From assembly GCF_004001045.1 (NCBI RefSeq), contig NZ_BIMK01000004.1:124001-188000 (forward strand): a stretch of 64,000 bases of DNA. The letters are read 5' to 3'. Shown here piece by piece: positions 25,670 to 34,479 of this stretch (the stretch's first letter is position 1; every line of letters begins with the position of its first letter). Both the position numbers and the translations under genes were made by a program. The notes below the pieces were generated by a model, which ran no database searches, was not told the DNA's origin, and saw nothing but the letters and a program-made list of their open reading frames with translations. This DNA comes from Paenibacillus chibensis (GTDB lineage Bacteria; Bacillota; Bacilli; Paenibacillales; Paenibacillaceae).

Positions 25670-25773
25670 AACCTTTAATCAACCTTAATCCCGGTCCGCG
25701 GGAATGAAGCACCGAGTTTTGTCCTGGAATGTAAACGGAATGTTATCGGAGTGTTTAAGCTTCGTTAAAGGTT
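25670..25773. promoter_or_regulatory. Candidate OmpR-type binding sites between RR and VTC operon
   Basis: AACCTTTAATC (25670) is followed exactly 11 bp later by AACCTTAATC (25681), a direct repeat with helical phasing. The inverse element TTAAAGGTT lies at 25765-25773 facing the VTC operon. Eleven-base-phased direct repeats are the classic target of OmpR/PhoB regulators, and one is encoded next door. Confidence 0.5.
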
Positions 25774-25841
25774 GGAGCATTAAGCTACAGACATGGAAAG
25801 GCAAGAGGAATCCGTTACCCGCGAAAGGAGCGTATTGAACG

Positions 25842-26585
25842 ATGGCGATCGAGGTATTCAACCGGTATGAAAACAAGTACCTAATGGACACAAAGGCTTT
25901 TTACAACATTTACAATGACCTGATGGCATATATGGAACCGGATGAGCACAGCAAGGATGACAAATTTTACACTATCAGCAATCTGTATTACGACACCGAG
26001 CATCACTCGCTGATCCGCACCAGTTTGGCCAAGCCCAAATACAGGGAGAAGCTGCGGATCCGGTCTTACGGTGTGCCAGGGAGCGACGCCAAGGTGTATC
26101 TGGAGCTGAAGAAAAAGGTATTCGGCCTCGTCAACAAAAGGCGAACATCGCTCAGGCTGGATGAAGCTTACGAATTTGTCCGGACCGGCGAAGCGCCTGC
26201 ATACCGGAAAGGCATGAATCAGCAGGTGATCCGCGAGATCGAGTATTTCTTGAGCCGGTACGAGCTGCAGCCGATGGTGTATCTGGCGTATGACCGCATC
26301 GCGCTCTTCTGCAAGGGCAACCGGGATCTGCGGATTACCTTTGATACCAACATCCGTTCGCGGCGCTATGATCTTACCCTGGAGGCCGGCGACCATGGCG
26401 AGCAGCTGATGGAGAGGGGCCAGTGGCTGATGGAGGTCAAAGCCGAGAAGACCGTTCCCGTGTGGCTGTCCAAGATGCTGTCCGAGCATCAGATGTACCG
26501 CACGAGCTTCTCCAAGTATGGCAATGAATATAAAAAATCGATTCGAAATGTACCGATCGTTGAAAGGGAGAGAGTTCTTTTATGA
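25842..26585 (+). CDS. VTC-domain (polyphosphate polymerase-like) protein
   Basis: A 247-residue soluble protein made of one VTC domain, the triphosphate-tunnel fold that in yeast Vtc4 makes polyphosphate from ATP. Basic and acidic tunnel residues are visible in ENKYLMD, KLRIRSYG, YLELKKKV, NKRRTSL, RITFDTNIRSRRYD and LMEVKAEKTVPVWL. Whether bacterial versions polymerise phosphate is not settled. ATG 25842 follows AAAGGAG. The stop overlaps the DUF4956 gene start (ATGA). Operon: VTC protein, DUF4956 membrane protein, repetitive lipoprotein; the divergent two-component system is the likely regulator. Confidence 0.9.
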   Translation: MAIEVFNRYENKYLMDTKAFYNIYNDLMAYMEPDEHSKDDKFYTISNLYYDTEHHSLIRTSLAKPKYREKLRIRSYGVPGSDAKVYLELKKKVFGLVNKRRTSLRLDEAYEFVRTGEAPAYRKGMNQQVIREIEYFLSRYELQPMVYLAYDRIALFCKGNRDLRITFDTNIRSRRYDLTLEAGDHGEQLMERGQWLMEVKAEKTVPVWLSKMLSEHQMYRTSFSKYGNEYKKSIRNVPIVERERVLL

Positions 26586-27262
26586 TAGAATCCATTTTTG
26601 CTTCGTCCGCTGCGGACACGACCTTAACGATATGGCAGGCGATTCTGACCTTGGTTGTGGCAATCGTGCTCGGCGCCATCATCAGCATCACCTACATGAA
26701 AACACAGTCGGCCTATTCCACGAGCTTTACCCTGACGATGATGGTTCTGCCTGCGATCGTGGCGATCATCATCCTGCTGATCGGCAGCAACGTGGCCAGG
26801 GCGTTCAGTTTGGCGGGCGCTTTCTCCATCATTCGTTTCCGGAGCGCGCCGGGCGATTCCAAGGATATTTCCTACGTCCTGTTTTCCATGGCGGCAGGCC
26901 TGGCGGCTGGCGTCGGCGCTTTCGGCTACGCGGTGCTGTTCACGATCATTCTCTGCGTGCTGATGTATGTCCTGAATCAGATCAGGTTCGGCGCGCGTAA
27001 AGACGCCATGAAAACGCTGAAGGTCACCATCCCCGAAAATCTGGGATACGAAGAAGCCTTTGATGAGGTGTTTCGCATGCACAACGTCGGTTACGAGCTG
27101 AGAAAAGTCAAAACTACCGAGCTTGGCAGCCTGTATGAAGTCGTGTATTCGATCAAAATGGGTCCAAGCACGGATCAGAAGGCATTGCTGGATGACATTC
27201 GGACCCGCAACGGCAATTTGGACATTACCCTGACGATGAACCCTGCGGTGCAGGAATATTAG
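26582..27262 (+). CDS. DUF4956 membrane protein
   Basis: A 226-residue protein with about four N-terminal transmembrane helices (residues ~15-35, ~45-68, ~95-112, ~113-130) and a soluble C-terminal domain of ~95 residues. The conserved segment GSNVARAFSLAGAFSIIRFRSAPGDSKDI between helices marks the DUF4956 family. Such genes repeatedly neighbour VTC-domain genes in Firmicutes, and here they overlap by four bases, so the two products may form a membrane complex in which the VTC domain works at the inner face. Role not established; channel or scaffold are both possible. Confidence 0.88.
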   Translation: MIESIFASSAADTTLTIWQAILTLVVAIVLGAIISITYMKTQSAYSTSFTLTMMVLPAIVAIIILLIGSNVARAFSLAGAFSIIRFRSAPGDSKDISYVLFSMAAGLAAGVGAFGYAVLFTIILCVLMYVLNQIRFGARKDAMKTLKVTIPENLGYEEAFDEVFRMHNVGYELRKVKTTELGSLYEVVYSIKMGPSTDQKALLDDIRTRNGNLDITLTMNPAVQEY

Positions 27263-27281
27263 ACGAGAAGAGGTTGAATTC

Positions 27282-29723
27282 ATGAAACCATCCTACAAAA
27301 CGAAATTTGCCACGATCCTGATTCTGGCGGCCATGCTCGCCTCCGGCTGCACGACCAATGCGGCCAGCAATACGACGTCGGAAGGCAGTACGGCAGTGGA
27401 AACGGATACGGCGGCGGTAGATGCAAGCACGGCCAACGCAGAGCTGGCTGGCCTCAAAATCAAGGACCTGGTGGAGTATGACAACGATGATACCAATGCC
27501 GATTGGGCGGCAGGCGATGCGACGACGATTACGCTGAGCGGCACGAGTGCAACCGTCGCTGGAGAAGGGGCGCAGGCCAGCGGCGGCGACGTTAAGATTT
27601 CTTCAGCCGGAACGTATGTGATCAGCGGCAAGCTCACGAGCGGAAGCCTTGTGGTGGACGCGGGCAAGGACGATATCGTGCATTTGGTGCTGAACGGCGC
27701 GCAAATCGTTAGCCCGAACGGCCCCGCGATCCAGATCAAGAAAGCCGGTAAAACCGTGCTGACGCTGAACAAAGACACGACCAACACGTTGTCAGACGGC
27801 AAATCTTACGCAGATACGTCGGAAGAGGCCCCGACAGCAGCCCTGTACAGCAAGGACGATCTGACGATCAACGGCACGGGCAAGCTGACCGTGCAGGGTA
27901 ATTACAAGGACGGCATTACGAGTAAGGATGATCTGAAGATTGTGAGCGGCACGCTGGACGTCAACGCGGCGGACGACGGGATTATCGGCCGTGACTTGAC
28001 CGCGATCAAGGCGGGCGTCATTCATGTCAATGCCGGCGGCGACGGCTTCAAGACAACCTATGATGGCGACAAGGACAAAGGCTACCTGGTTATCGAGGGC
28101 GGCACGTTTAATATTGACGCAGGCAGCGACGGGTTCCAGGCGTCGGCTTCGCTTCTGATCGACGGGGGTACCTACGATGTGGTGACCGGCGGGGGAAGCG
28201 CGAACGCAGAGCCGCATCCGGAGGAAATGCCGATGCAGCGCCCTGATTTCGGCGGCCAGACGGGAGCGCAAGGCACGGGCAGCGGCAATGCCAGCGTGGA
28301 TGCAGCAAGCGGAGCAAAGACATCTCCAACCGGCACGGATGCAGCTTCCAAAGCGAAGGAGGAGAGCGCGAAAACAGAGGCCGGCAATACGGCCGGCACC
28401 GATGCTGCACAATCGGCGAAGGAGGATGGCGAATCCAAGAGCATGAAAGGGCTCAAGGCTGAAAAGGGCATTGCGGTTTCGGACGGCATGTTCAGCATCG
28501 ATTCGGCTGATGATTCCGTGCACAGCAACGGCAGCATTCTGGTTTCCGGCGGGCAGCTGGAGCTTGCCACGGGCGATGATGGCATTCATGCCGACGTATC
28601 GATCGTCATTTCCGGCGGCAAAGTGAACGTCAAGCAAAGCTATGAAGGCATTGAGGCTGCGGATATCAACATTTCAGGCGGAGAAGTGCATGTCGTTTCC
28701 AGCGATGACGGCGTGAATGCCTCGGATGGCAGCGGCAGCGAGGAAGGGCCAGGCGGCATGTTTGGCGGCGAGCGGCCGGAAGGCATGCCGGGACAAACGG
28801 CGCCTGCAGATCAGGCTCAAGCCGGCGGAAGCCAGACGCAGTCTGACAAGACGCAATCTGGCACGGCTCCATCGCAAACGAATCAGGCTCAGTCAGCTAA
28901 TCAGACGCAATCCGGTGACCAAGCCCAAGGCCAGCAACCGCCGGCAGGGGGTCAGGGTCAGGGTATGCCTGGCGGACCGGGTGGAAGTACCGGCACCGCG
29001 AAGCTTACAATCAGCGGCGGATATGTGACGGTTGATGCGGCAGGCGATGGGCTTGATGCCAACGGCTCCATTGTCATGACTGGCGGGACCGTCCTGGTGA
29101 ATGGCCCAACGATGAACGGAAACGGTGCTTTAGACTATGACGGCACCTTCGAGCAGTCCGGAGGTCTGCTGGTTGCCGCCGGAAGCTCGGGCATGGCACA
29201 GGCGACATCGGAATCCTCTTCGCAGCGCTCCGTGATGATGACGTTCCCGAGCACGCTGAAGGCCGGCACGCTGGTTACGCTGGCGGACACTAAAGGCACG
29301 CCGATCCTGAGCTTTGCACCGGCCAAATCCATCCAGAATATCGTGATTTCCACGCCGGATTTGAAGGCTGGCGATACCTATATCATCTATACAGGCGGAA
29401 CATCCACGGGAACAAAGACGGATGGACTGTATGAAAAGGGCAAGCTTACAGGCGGTACGAAAATCGTCAGCTTTAAGCTGGGAGACACCGTCACTTACGT
29501 CAATGAGTCCGGTGTGACAACCGGCGGCAGCGGCTTCGGCGGCGGCTTTGGCGGGGGCCGCGGCCAAGGAGGCCAGGGCGGTGGCCGGGGCAAGGGGGAA
29601 CCGTCCGGCACCGACGCTTCCGGTCAAAGCGGAGCAACCGACTCCAGCGGAACCAAAAGCCAAGGCGGGGCCGGCTCGGGTTCGGCTGATACCGCCAACG
29701 ATGGGGCGGATGCCTCGATCTAA
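27282..29723 (+). CDS. Repetitive carbohydrate-binding-like lipoprotein (DUF4353-type)
   Basis: An 813-residue secreted lipoprotein: signal peptide with lipobox LASGC (Cys near 23), then a right-handed beta-helix-like array of short repeats of the form SGG-x(3-5)-V-x-x-x-DDGIHA (for example SADDSVHSNG, TGDDGIHADVS, SYEGIEAADINISGG, SSDDGVNAS). Two low-complexity linkers interrupt it: Ala/Lys/Thr-rich near 320-385 and Gln/Ser/Thr-rich near 500-560, and the C-terminus is a Gly-rich tail (GGGFGGGRGQGGQGG) ending in a Ser/Gly/Asp stretch. Proteins with this domain are annotated as carbohydrate-binding and often neighbour VTC and CotH genes. Repeated Asp residues could bind calcium. Likely cell-surface or matrix component. 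Confidence 0.85.
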   Translation: MKPSYKTKFATILILAAMLASGCTTNAASNTTSEGSTAVETDTAAVDASTANAELAGLKIKDLVEYDNDDTNADWAAGDATTITLSGTSATVAGEGAQASGGDVKISSAGTYVISGKLTSGSLVVDAGKDDIVHLVLNGAQIVSPNGPAIQIKKAGKTVLTLNKDTTNTLSDGKSYADTSEEAPTAALYSKDDLTINGTGKLTVQGNYKDGITSKDDLKIVSGTLDVNAADDGIIGRDLTAIKAGVIHVNAGGDGFKTTYDGDKDKGYLVIEGGTFNIDAGSDGFQASASLLIDGGTYDVVTGGGSANAEPHPEEMPMQRPDFGGQTGAQGTGSGNASVDAASGAKTSPTGTDAASKAKEESAKTEAGNTAGTDAAQSAKEDGESKSMKGLKAEKGIAVSDGMFSIDSADDSVHSNGSILVSGGQLELATGDDGIHADVSIVISGGKVNVKQSYEGIEAADINISGGEVHVVSSDDGVNASDGSGSEEGPGGMFGGERPEGMPGQTAPADQAQAGGSQTQSDKTQSGTAPSQTNQAQSANQTQSGDQAQGQQPPAGGQGQGMPGGPGGSTGTAKLTISGGYVTVDAAGDGLDANGSIVMTGGTVLVNGPTMNGNGALDYDGTFEQSGGLLVAAGSSGMAQATSESSSQRSVMMTFPSTLKAGTLVTLADTKGTPILSFAPAKSIQNIVISTPDLKAGDTYIIYTGGTSTGTKTDGLYEKGKLTGGTKIVSFKLGDTVTYVNESGVTTGGSGFGGGFGGGRGQGGQGGGRGKGEPSGTDASGQSGATDSSGTKSQGGAGSGSADTANDGADASI

Positions 29724-29771
29724 GCGAAGCGGGCATCAAACTCAAACCATAGCCGAACCTCATATCACCAT

Positions 29772-29803
29772 AAAAAAACACTCCGGAATCGGAGTGTTTT
29801 TTT
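29772..29803. terminator. Bidirectional terminator, lipoprotein and hybrid kinase
   Basis: AAAAAAACACTCCG-GAAT-CGGAGTGTTTTTTT, a perfect 14-bp stem with a tetraloop. Its end overlaps the stop codon of the convergent hybrid kinase by two bases. Confidence 0.93.
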
Positions 29804-32800
29804 ATTTGACAACGGACATGCCCGCCGCCTGTGTATCCGGAATCATGAATGATACGCTGGTTCCTTCCTGAGGCTTGCTGGTAATCGACAGGCCATGGCC
29901 GTACAACTGCGTCAACCGCCGGTGCGTGTTTGCAAGGCCGATGCCTTGCTTCCCTTTCATGGACGGGCTCAGCAGCTGGGCAACCTTCTCCGGACTCATC
30001 CCTATACCATTATCATTCACTTCAATCCGCGTAAAGCCGCCGGATTGGCGGGTAATCCGTACCTGCAGCGTTCCGCCTGACTCCCGGCTGAGGAGCCCGT
30101 GCTTCGCCGCATTTTCAATCAGCGGTTGAATGGAAAGCGGGGGCAGAAGCAGATGGAGATCCGATTCGACCTCCCAGCTCACGGAGAGCCGTTCTCCAAA
30201 CCGTTCTTTCTCAATATACAAGTAGGCCTGGACGAGTTCCAATTCATGCGATAGATTGACCAGCTGGCCTGTATTCATATAATCAAAGCTGATCCGCAGG
30301 TAGGACGCAAGCGCCTCACCGAGATTTTGCATCCGCTTGGTATCGATATCGCCCAGTGCCATCAGCGAATTTAACGTATTGAACAGGAAGTGGGGATGAA
30401 TCTGCGCCTGCAGATAGGCGGCCTCTATCCGTAAGCGTTCATTGATGGATCTCTTCGTCGTGATCAGTGCACGGATACGGTATTTGAGCTCCAATGCGTC
30501 TACCGGCTTGGTCACATAATCGTTGGCACCCGCAGCGAATCCAGTATAGGTATCGGCAATTTGGCTGCGTGCGGTCAGCAGCAAAACCGGAAGCTCGGAC
30601 AGGGAATAGCGCTCCCTTATTTTTTGCGTCAACTCATAGCCGGACATGTGCGGCATCATGACATCGGCAATGATGAGATCCCAAGGCTGCGTTCCCAGCA
30701 GATCGAGCACTTCCATAGCCGAGTTTGCGGTAGTGATGTCATAGGATTCCGTGGAAAGAATGCCTGTGAGCACATTGAGGTTCACGGGGTCATCGTCTAC
30801 GGCCAGGATTTTTAAACTGTCGTCATGAAGGAGCGCAGGGATTTCGATCGAAGCCGCTGATTGATGAATAGCTGCATCCGTCATCCTAATCCCGGCGGTC
30901 TGATCGATGGAATCTGTACTTAGCTGTGCGGGTGCCGGGGCTTCGAATGATGGCAAACGCCACATATCGGCTGTCAGCAGATCAAAGCTGAAGACAGAGC
31001 CTTTACCGGGCTTCGAATAGACGGTTAACGTGCCGCCATGCAAGTCCACCAGCTGCTGGCTGATGCTTAGACCGAGCCCGATGCCCCTGCCATCGTGAAT
31101 TCCGTAGGAGCCCTGCTCGTAAGGAAGGAATACTTTCGCCCGTGTCTCTTCATCCATACCGACGCCGGTATCGGAGATCCGAATGACGACACGGCCGTCC
31201 CGCATCTCGGCAGACACGGAAACCGTCCCTTTCTCCGTAAATTTGAGGGCGTTATGCAATAGGTTGTACACAATTTGCACGAGCCTTTTCTCGTCGGCCA
31301 TCACCGGAGGCATCCCGTCGGGAATCTCCATCGACAGCCGGACAGGCTTGCCCTCTGTCATGTATTTCAGCATGGCAATGACGCCGGGAATAACCGATTG
31401 AATCAAGAGAGGCTCCTGCTGCAGGGTAATGCGGTGTTCGCGCAGCCGGGCGGCATCAAGAAGATCCCCGAGCATGCGGGACATGCGGCGGCTGATCGTG
31501 ATCAGCAGCTCCATATCCTTCACGCTGCCTGGGTCCATGCTTTGCCGCTCTCTCGTGACGACGGTCTGGGCAATATTCATGATGCCATGCAGCGGTGTTC
31601 GAAGCTCATGAGATGTATTGGCGAGAAACTGGTCCTTCAGCATGTTGGCTTCCTGCAGCTGTTTGTTGAGCTGGGTGTTCTCCTGGGCGTGACGGAAATA
31701 CTTTTTGAACCAGTAGGTGGAGAAGCCGATGATCGCTACGATAATTTCAGTGGGGTAGTAGACGGTAGTAACATGTAAGCTGCCCTCCAAGCGGCTCCAT
31801 ATGATATTCGACGCGATGCTGACACCGGAAAGCAGCAAAAAACCGATGTCTTTGTCCGTCTGCTTTTTGAAAATCATCGTGCCGGCAACATAGATGAACC
31901 AGAAAAAAGCGATTGCATAGAAGAGAATGACAACCTGGTAATGGATCATGGTGTGCACCCACGAAACCGGCGCAAGCATCAGGAATCCGGAAAGGCCGAC
32001 TAACAGAGAGATATACAGTTTCAGCCACTTGCTCTCCGGAGGGGCCGAGGCGAATTTTCTGAAAATCATCAAAATGAAGAGATTCTGCCACAGAAGGGAA
32101 AGCAGCCGGATCTTCAAGCCCCATGTATAATTGATCGGAATCCACAGCAAAAGCACGTTATCATGGCCGGCCACAACGGCGATTCCCGTCGACAGCATTA
32201 ATAAGAACGTCCATAATAACGCATGCTCTTGGCGGTTGAACATGAAGAGAATGCACGCGTACAGACCGTGAAGCAGCAAAATAAGAAAGGTTGCCATCTG
32301 AAGGCCGATCGAATACCAGCGCACGAAATCGATGGAGGCCTGCGAGCCGAAGCGGATGGAGCTTAAAATCCCTCCGGCATAAGGATTATCGAAATTAGCG
32401 GCATGAACCAGCAGCTCAATTTCACTTGTGCCTGTCTGTGAATAGGTGGCTATGTAAGAGACATTTTTGGGCGAATACGCTTCTGCATCCGTTGCAAGCT
32501 TGCCCATGCTGTGCTCGGCTATCCCATTAATTTCAATCTGGGAAGAGGCATCGATCTGCTGAAACCAGAATCCCACCGGCTGGACAAGCGGATCGATCCG
32601 TAAGCGCAAACGGTAGGTGCCATACCCGTAGGACGAGCCGGAGTCCTTGTTCATTGCGCTTTTCCAGTCTGCCGGCACCCGGATAGGTTGAGCGGCTTTG
32701 TTCTGTATAGCGGAGCTTGAATCCAAGGACTCCGGGTAAAACTCCCATTCTCCGTCCAAATAAAAGGTAGGGGAAGATTCCAAATCGATGCCGCGCAGGT

Positions 32801-32960
32801 CCATCACCCCATCGACGGCATGAGGATGATCCTCCGTATAGAAAATATCAGACCATGCCCACCGCAGACAGAGGAGGACGACAAGAAAAAAGGCCGTCAA
32901 GGCTATGTACTTTAATGAGTTGTTATCAGTAGATCGTATCATATCAACGGATTTCGACAT
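29802..32960 (-). CDS. Hybrid sensor kinase, paralogue of the 9946-13047 gene
   Basis: A 1052-residue sensor with the same order as the first hybrid: N-terminal TM, extracellular beta-rich domain (GEWEFYPE, YGTYRLRL), about seven TMs, HisKA (NTSHELRTPLHG, His near 451), HATPase (LLHNALKFTE; GIGLGLSIS), receiver (VDDDPVN; IADVMMPHMSGYEL), then a LytS-type module (IHPHFLFNTLNSLMALG) and final ATPase (LIENAAKHGLL). MSKS at 32960 is chosen because the paralogue also begins MSKS and AAGGAA lies upstream; the frame is open to 33017. Divergent from the 5TM sensor kinase. The two paralogues probably sense different ligands, since their extracellular regions differ most. Confidence 0.88.
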   Translation of the reverse strand: MSKSVDMIRSTDNNSLKYIALTAFFLVVLLCLRWAWSDIFYTEDHPHAVDGVMDLRGIDLESSPTFYLDGEWEFYPESLDSSSAIQNKAAQPIRVPADWKSAMNKDSGSSYGYGTYRLRLRIDPLVQPVGFWFQQIDASSQIEINGIAEHSMGKLATDAEAYSPKNVSYIATYSQTGTSEIELLVHAANFDNPYAGGILSSIRFGSQASIDFVRWYSIGLQMATFLILLLHGLYACILFMFNRQEHALLWTFLLMLSTGIAVVAGHDNVLLLWIPINYTWGLKIRLLSLLWQNLFILMIFRKFASAPPESKWLKLYISLLVGLSGFLMLAPVSWVHTMIHYQVVILFYAIAFFWFIYVAGTMIFKKQTDKDIGFLLLSGVSIASNIIWSRLEGSLHVTTVYYPTEIIVAIIGFSTYWFKKYFRHAQENTQLNKQLQEANMLKDQFLANTSHELRTPLHGIMNIAQTVVTRERQSMDPGSVKDMELLITISRRMSRMLGDLLDAARLREHRITLQQEPLLIQSVIPGVIAMLKYMTEGKPVRLSMEIPDGMPPVMADEKRLVQIVYNLLHNALKFTEKGTVSVSAEMRDGRVVIRISDTGVGMDEETRAKVFLPYEQGSYGIHDGRGIGLGLSISQQLVDLHGGTLTVYSKPGKGSVFSFDLLTADMWRLPSFEAPAPAQLSTDSIDQTAGIRMTDAAIHQSAASIEIPALLHDDSLKILAVDDDPVNLNVLTGILSTESYDITTANSAMEVLDLLGTQPWDLIIADVMMPHMSGYELTQKIRERYSLSELPVLLLTARSQIADTYTGFAAGANDYVTKPVDALELKYRIRALITTKRSINERLRIEAAYLQAQIHPHFLFNTLNSLMALGDIDTKRMQNLGEALASYLRISFDYMNTGQLVNLSHELELVQAYLYIEKERFGERLSVSWEVESDLHLLLPPLSIQPLIENAAKHGLLSRESGGTLQVRITRQSGGFTRIEVNDNGIGMSPEKVAQLLSPSMKGKQGIGLANTHRRLTQLYGHGLSITSKPQEGTSVSFMIPDTQAAGMSVVK

Positions 32961-33077
32961 GTTTTCCTTCGTTCCTTCATATGAGCCGGGGCCGGCTACC
33001 CTTATTTCATAAATCATACCAACGTCGTTCGAGCCTCAGGTTTCGCTTTACGAACCGCCTAATATTGCGTAATCTTC

Positions 33078-33093
33078 TATAGGATAGCCTATA
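33078..33093. promoter_or_regulatory. Inverted repeat between divergent kinases
   Basis: TATAGG-ATAG-CCTATA is a perfect 6-bp dyad with a 4-bp spacer in the 182-bp region shared by the hybrid kinase and the 5TM kinase. Possible operator. Confidence 0.3.
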
Positions 33094-33142
33094 AGCTGAC
33101 ATAAATCTATCAAGTACCCCAAGGCTGAAAGGAAGTTATCGT

Positions 33143-34381
33143 TTGTTTGAAACGCTGCTGCTCAATTTTCTGTTTCTGCTGTTTCCGGTCGTCGCTTTTT
33201 TGATTTTCTTTGAGAACAAAACGGTTTCGTTTAATCGAAAGGTCCTTGTTTTATTATCGGCAGTGACGATGCTTTTGTGCATTTCCAAGCCGATCAAGCT
33301 GGAAGTCGGTTTCATTATTGATTTGAGGTACATTCCGTTTATTCTTGTGGCTCTGTTTGGAGGGTACAAGAATGCGTTCCCGTTATATGTCCTGTTGAAT
33401 GTATACCGCTTCTATATCGGCGGGCCCGGAACGATGCAATCCTTTCTTTTCGCCACGATGTTCATGATCCTGGTGCCTTATTACAGCCGAAAATTTGTGA
33501 GTCTTACCTCCAAAGGCCGTATTCTGTGGGCAACCATGATTTCATTTTTGACGGTGGGGTTCTACCTGTTTACGTTAAGCTTTTCGAAAGTGGGATCGGA
33601 TAAGCAATTCTGGTTGATCGCCCTGAGTGCGGCGACTACGTACGTCGGAGTCATGTGCATCCTGATGATTTTGATCGAGAAAATCATTGCGAACATTAAA
33701 AGCCGCGAGCGGATGGTGCAATCCGAAAGGCTGAACGTCGTCAGTGAATTGGCGGCGAGCGTATCCCATGAGATCCGAAACCCCTTGACGGTCACCAGCG
33801 GCTTCCTGCAGCTGCTCAATAAATCGAAGACCATCTCGCCGGAGGAGAAGGAATACGTGAAGTTATCATTGCAGGAGCTCAAACGAGCGGAGAAAATCGT
33901 CAGCGATTACCTCCTGTTCGCCAAGCCGCAATCGGAGAACATGGTGTATTCCGACATGAGCGCAGAGCTGGAGTACACCAAAAATATTATCATGCCCTAC
34001 GCCAGTCTCCATGAAGTCAAGGTGATTTTCCATTTCAATAACAAGCTGAAAAAATACTATGATCAGAGCCAAATTCAGCAGTGCCTCATCAACTTATATA
34101 AAAACGGCATCGAAGCGATGAGGGACAAAGGCGGAGGAACGCTGACCATCGACATCTCGGAGAAAAAGCAAAACATTATGATTCGCATCCAGGATACCGG
34201 CATCGGCATGACGAAGGAGGAAATCTCACGCCTTGGAAATCCGTATTATTCCACCAAAGCGGAGGGAACCGGGCTTGGCATGCTCATGGTTTACAGTACA
34301 ATCCATAAAATCAAAGGCAGCATCGAGGTCGAGAGTGAGAAAGGGAAGGGAACGACGTTCCTCATCACGATTCCGACGTGA
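33143..34381 (+). CDS. 5TM sensor histidine kinase (KinB-like)
   Basis: A 412-residue membrane kinase. The N-terminal ~170 residues contain five to six helices with the 5TMR-LYT pattern (IDLRYIPFILVALFGGYKNAFPLYV, then YRFYIGGPG). After a short linker comes HisKA with ASVSHEIRNPLTVTSGF, and a HATPase with INLYKNGIEAM, DTGIGM and GTGLGMLMV. The layout resembles sporulation kinase KinB, which feeds the Spo0 phosphorelay in Bacillus; no response regulator is adjacent, as usual for phosphorelay kinases. The start is TTG with AAAGGAAG 7 bp upstream; no ATG fits. A phosphorelay role is inference. Confidence 0.85.
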   Translation: MFETLLLNFLFLLFPVVAFLIFFENKTVSFNRKVLVLLSAVTMLLCISKPIKLEVGFIIDLRYIPFILVALFGGYKNAFPLYVLLNVYRFYIGGPGTMQSFLFATMFMILVPYYSRKFVSLTSKGRILWATMISFLTVGFYLFTLSFSKVGSDKQFWLIALSAATTYVGVMCILMILIEKIIANIKSRERMVQSERLNVVSELAASVSHEIRNPLTVTSGFLQLLNKSKTISPEEKEYVKLSLQELKRAEKIVSDYLLFAKPQSENMVYSDMSAELEYTKNIIMPYASLHEVKVIFHFNNKLKKYYDQSQIQQCLINLYKNGIEAMRDKGGGTLTIDISEKKQNIMIRIQDTGIGMTKEEISRLGNPYYSTKAEGTGLGMLMVYSTIHKIKGSIEVESEKGKGTTFLITIPT

Positions 34382-34412
34382 GAGCCTTGCCCAAATCCAT
34401 CGAATTGAACAT

Positions 34413-34448
34413 AAAAAAGCCGGCTCCTGAACAGGGGACGGCTTTTCG
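34413..34448 (+). terminator. Terminator after the 5TM kinase
   Basis: AAAAAAGCCGGCTCC and GGGGACGGCTTTT form a stem with one internal mismatch; A- and T-runs on both sides mean it may also serve the convergent mgsA. Confidence 0.8.
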
Positions 34449-34479
34449 GGTTAGGCGCATACGTGTTCCAAAAAAGGAT

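Noticed and set aside
28108..28585. Long open frames opposite the repetitive lipoprotein gene
   Set aside because: Caused by GC-rich, repetitive codons of the lipoprotein gene; low-complexity translations without domain features.
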